Shown here one piece after another: positions 6,929-9,787 of a DNA stretch of 9,787 nucleotides; within the stretch, counting starts at the first letter, position 1, and every line of letters begins with the position of its first letter. The notes beneath the pieces are model-generated. The model worked only from the letters and a program-made list of their open reading frames with translations, searched no databases and was not told where the DNA came from. Origin of the DNA: an uncultured Fastidiosipila sp. (GTDB lineage Bacteria; Bacillota; Clostridia; Saccharofermentanales; Fastidiosipilaceae); contig CALLQJ010000114.1 in NCBI GenBank assembly GCA_938014865.1, forward strand, positions 1 to 9,787, given 5' to 3'. A program made the translations under genes and the position numbers.

Positions 6929-8668
6929 ATGGATTATAAAGAGCGTACCGTTGATTATTTAGCTGAGACTCTCGAGCTTGATAAAGATGAATTAAGAAGC
7001 TATCTCGAGATTCCTCCGCAGGAAGATATGGGAGACTTTGCGCTCCCTTGTTTTCGTTATGCGAAAACTTTCCGGACTGCACCGCAGAAAATTGCGGAAG
7101 GCTTTGCCGAAAAACTCGGAGAACTGCCGGACTTTATTTCGGAAGTGCGCTGCTCGGGCGCCTATCTGAACTTGTTTTTGGCCAGGGGGCCTTACTGCCG
7201 TGAGATTGTGCGGGAGGCTCTGGAAGAAGGGGAGGCCTTTGCCGCATCGGATCAGGGCGAGGGGCAGACGGTTCTGGTGGAGTTTTCTTCGCCGAATATT
7301 GCCAAGCCGTTCCATGTCGGTCACGCTTTTTCCACTTTTATCGGCGACGTCTTATCCCGGATGTATGATCATTTAGGCTATGACGTCAAGCGCCTGAACC
7401 ATCTGGGCGATTACGGGACACAGTTCGGCAAGCTGATTGTGGCCTATGACCGCTGGGGAGATGAGGACGCGCTGGAAGCCTCGCCGATTGCCGAGCTTCT
7501 GCGGATTTACGTAAAATTTCATAAAGCGGCCGAACTGGAGCCGGAACTCGATGATGAGGCCAGAGCGCGTTTCAAGGCGCTTGAAGACGGGCGTGAAGAG
7601 GAAGTCGCTTTGTGGAAGCGTTTCCGTGAACTGAGCCTGGAGGAATTCAACAGAATTTACAAGCGCCTTGATGTCAGCTTTGACAGCACAAAAGGCGAAG
7701 CATTTTATTCGGATAAGATTCCGGCCGTGGTCAAGGATCTTGAAGAGAAGGGCCTTTTGGTCGACAGCGACGGCGCCAAGGTGGTCATGCTTGAAGAAGA
7801 GGATATTCCGCCTTGCATAGTGCTGAAGTCGGACGGGTCGACCATTTATGCGACCCGGGATCTGGCAGCGGCGATTTATCGTTATGAAACCTATAAATTT
7901 GATAAGAACATTTATGTGGTCGGCCTGCCGCAGAGCCTGCACTTTAAACAGGTTTTTGCCGTTTTGAAAAAGGCCGGCTTTGACTGGGCGGATGACTGCG
8001 TGCATGTCGGTTTCGGCCTGGTCAAATTCCCGCCGGAAGAATCGGGCGGCATTACCTTGTCGACGCGCAGCGGCAACGTTATTTATCTTGAGGATCTTCT
8101 CGATGAAGCGGTGGCCAAGACAAAGGCGATCATTGTAGAAAATAATAAAGACCGCCCCGATCCGATGACGGATGAAGAGATTGATGAAACGGCTGCGGCC
8201 ATCGGTCTGGGTGCGGTGCGTTATACCTTCCTGCGCAGCGGAAGAGAGCGCGACATTATTTTCAGGTGGGATGAAATCTTAGACTTTGAAGGCGATTCCG
8301 CGCCTTATATGCAGTATGCCTACGCCAGAGCACAGAGCATTCTGCGCCGGGCGGGGGACAGTGCGCCCGAGCGCTGCGATTATGAAAAACTGGAACTCAG
8401 CTCAGACAGTGAATTTGCGCTTTGCCGTGAGATGGACCATATCCGCAATGCGCTTGAGCAGGCGGCAGAAGCCTATGAACCGTCGATCCTGGCACGGCAG
8501 ACGATGAGTCTGTGCCGGGCCTTCAGCCGTTTTTACAATCAGATGCCGATTTTGCAGGCCGAAGATGAAAGGCTCAGGCAGTCCAGGCTGACGCTGTGCC
8601 GGGCTTTTTCTTCTGTGCTGAAGACCGCTCTGGGACTGCTCGGCATTAAGACCGTTGAACGGATGTAA
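6929..8668 (+). CDS. argS: Arginyl-tRNA synthetase ArgS
   Basis: Cytoplasmic class I synthetase that charges tRNA-Arg with arginine, using ATP; essential for translation. Its 579 residues fit the family. The N-terminal Arg-tRNA-recognition domain spans about 1-90. The catalytic core carries the HIGH-type motif HVGH (129-132) in SSPNIAKPFHVGH, then NHLGDYGTQFGKL. The KMSKS region is LSTRSGNV (377-384), where the usual lysine is absent and Leu precedes STR. Such relaxed KMSKS versions are well known in ArgRS. The C-terminal DALR-type anticodon-binding helices begin near 460 (MQYAYARAQSIL) and end with LLGIKTVERM, close to the family's usual C-terminus. GGGAGG at 6915-6920 fixes the start. The M3-like gene follows 38 bases later and is probably co-transcribed, as I see no terminator between them. 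Confidence 0.97.
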   Translation: MDYKERTVDYLAETLELDKDELRSYLEIPPQEDMGDFALPCFRYAKTFRTAPQKIAEGFAEKLGELPDFISEVRCSGAYLNLFLARGPYCREIVREALEEGEAFAASDQGEGQTVLVEFSSPNIAKPFHVGHAFSTFIGDVLSRMYDHLGYDVKRLNHLGDYGTQFGKLIVAYDRWGDEDALEASPIAELLRIYVKFHKAAELEPELDDEARARFKALEDGREEEVALWKRFRELSLEEFNRIYKRLDVSFDSTKGEAFYSDKIPAVVKDLEEKGLLVDSDGAKVVMLEEEDIPPCIVLKSDGSTIYATRDLAAAIYRYETYKFDKNIYVVGLPQSLHFKQVFAVLKKAGFDWADDCVHVGFGLVKFPPEESGGITLSTRSGNVIYLEDLLDEAVAKTKAIIVENNKDRPDPMTDEEIDETAAAIGLGAVRYTFLRSGRERDIIFRWDEILDFEGDSAPYMQYAYARAQSILRRAGDSAPERCDYEKLELSSDSEFALCREMDHIRNALEQAAEAYEPSILARQTMSLCRAFSRFYNQMPILQAEDERLRQSRLTLCRAFSSVLKTALGLLGIKTVERM

Positions 8669-8706
8669 GAAGGTTTTTTAAGCGAAGCGCCTTTTAGCGG
8701 GGAAAG

Positions 8707-9787
8707 ATGAAAAGCAAACGCAAAGATCAGGAAAATGCCAAGCGCAAAACGCTTCACCGGGAATCCGCCGAAGCCGCTTATACGGCCCGGAAGGAGGCCC
8801 CGGAGCAGGCGCTGAAAGCGTCTTTGCGGCAAAAAAAGATTCCGGTCCGCCGCATCACCGCACTCGGTAAAAATAAATTTAATACCCTTTCGGATGAGCT
8901 CATGCGTTCTGCTTTTATGCAGCATCTGGACCGCTCGCCGGATTTTTCCGAGCTTCAGTATGAGGCCTGGGATATCAAGGCGATTCGTTCGCATCTTCAT
9001 AAAAGCCATGAGCGGCTGCGCAAGGCCAAGTCGGCCGAAGAGGCGGAGGTGTATCTTCGCAAGTCCCTTGAAATGTGGTCTTCTTTTACGGGCATGGCGG
9101 CGCTGGCCAAGCAGCGGGCAATGATGCCGGAGGAAGATCAGGATTTTTACCGGGAAGAATATGCTCGTGCCGTCCAAAGTGCCCCGCTGATTGAACGCTC
9201 TGTTCTGGAACTGGCATCAGCCATCTTGTCCAAGCCGTGGCTGGATGAATTCGGCACGGTTTTCGGCAAGCCTTTTCTGCTGCGTCTCAATGCAAATTTT
9301 ACGCTCTCCGAACTGGCATACCGGGATCTTTACCGGGAAGAAAAGGAGCTTTGCCGGCGTACGGCCGAACAGGCCGAGCATTTTTCAAATATGGCCCGGC
9401 ATGCGACGGGACTCCGGCAGCCGGATATTCTGCTGGATGATCTGATCCGGCTTCGAAACGAACTCAGCGAGAAACTCGGTTTTTCAAGCTATCGGGATTA
9501 CATCATGACCGAGCAGCGCCTTTTTGATTATGACTATGAACTGCTGCGCAGCTTCCGGGAAGAGGTCAAGCGCTATTGGCTGCCGATTCATAAATATCTT
9601 AATGAAAAACTTCAGAAAGAACTTGAAGAAGCTAAACTGCCTTTCCGCAAGGAACAGCTGCAGGGCCGTATTGCGGACGGTGCCGAGGGCGGCATCCGGG
9701 GAGACCGGGCTGCGGCTGATCCTAAAGAATATTATGCCCGCTACCGGGGCGATTCGGACTGGGAGCTGCGCTATTTTAAGACGTATA
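8707..9787 (+). CDS. Probable M3-family oligoendopeptidase, 3' end missing
   Basis: Open from the ATG at 8707 through the right edge (360 codons, no stop). An in-frame TAG at 8695 rules out a start further upstream, and GCGGGGA provides a nearby ribosome binding site. Residues 1-50 are a basic, low-complexity extension (MKSKRKDQENAKRK). The pattern from about 145 onward resembles M3 oligoendopeptidases: an acidic helix ending in SAPLIE, then LDEFGTVFGKPF, then LRNELSEKLGFSSYRDY (250-265) and a DYDYELLRSFREEVKRYWLP segment (274-293). These match the usual "klGy.ny..y...r.dY....v..Fr..v....P" order. The zinc-binding HExxH would lie beyond the window, so catalytic competence is unseen. Family members usually have about 560-600 residues. 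They are mostly cytosolic enzymes that degrade peptides, and no signal peptide is visible here. Confidence 0.72.
   Translation, partial: MKSKRKDQENAKRKTLHRESAEAAYTARKEAPEQALKASLRQKKIPVRRITALGKNKFNTLSDELMRSAFMQHLDRSPDFSELQYEAWDIKAIRSHLHKSHERLRKAKSAEEAEVYLRKSLEMWSSFTGMAALAKQRAMMPEEDQDFYREEYARAVQSAPLIERSVLELASAILSKPWLDEFGTVFGKPFLLRLNANFTLSELAYRDLYREEKELCRRTAEQAEHFSNMARHATGLRQPDILLDDLIRLRNELSEKLGFSSYRDYIMTEQRLFDYDYELLRSFREEVKRYWLPIHKYLNEKLQKELEEAKLPFRKEQLQGRIADGAEGGIRGDRAAADPKEYYARYRGDSDWELRYFKTY

Overview
The window reads as an ordinary piece of bacterial chromosome, most likely from a Gram-positive anaerobe of the Bacillota (Clostridia or a related class). The evidence is a split GlgC/GlgD ADP-glucose pyrophosphorylase, which is typical of Bacillota, strong AGGAGG-type ribosome binding sites, short intergenic gaps and a moderate GC content. 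I cannot name a genus from the sequence alone. Nothing mobile was seen: no insertion sequence, phage gene, CRISPR array, tRNA or rRNA.

Left part (1-6342, plus strand): a glycogen-synthesis cluster in the order glgB-glgC-glgD-glgA. GlgC (catalytic) and GlgD (a paralogue with a degenerate active site) would make ADP-glucose, GlgA would polymerise it into alpha-1,4 chains, and GlgB would add alpha-1,6 branches. glgB is cut by the left edge. A 179-base gap separates glgB from glgC and holds a GC-rich hairpin, a promoter-like -10 box, a 10-bp direct repeat and a 12-bp palindrome, so glgCDA may have its own control. glgC and glgD are 15 bases apart, glgD and glgA overlap by 4 bases, and a clear intrinsic terminator closes the cluster. 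No glycogen phosphorylase gene follows glgA.

Middle (6421-6928): one small minus-strand gene encodes a four-cysteine zinc-ribbon protein with a single membrane span. It converges on the glg terminator. Its start faces argS across a 139-base AT-rich region carrying a good promoter for argS.

Right part (6929-9787, plus strand): argS (arginyl-tRNA synthetase), followed 38 bases later by the first 360 codons of a protein that resembles M3-family oligoendopeptidases. It runs off the right edge before its expected HExxH zinc site.

I found no convincing new system. The oddest features are a lysine/arginine-rich tail of about 150 residues on GlgB, the repeat and palindrome arrangement ahead of glgC, and a basic N-terminal extension on the M3-like protein.
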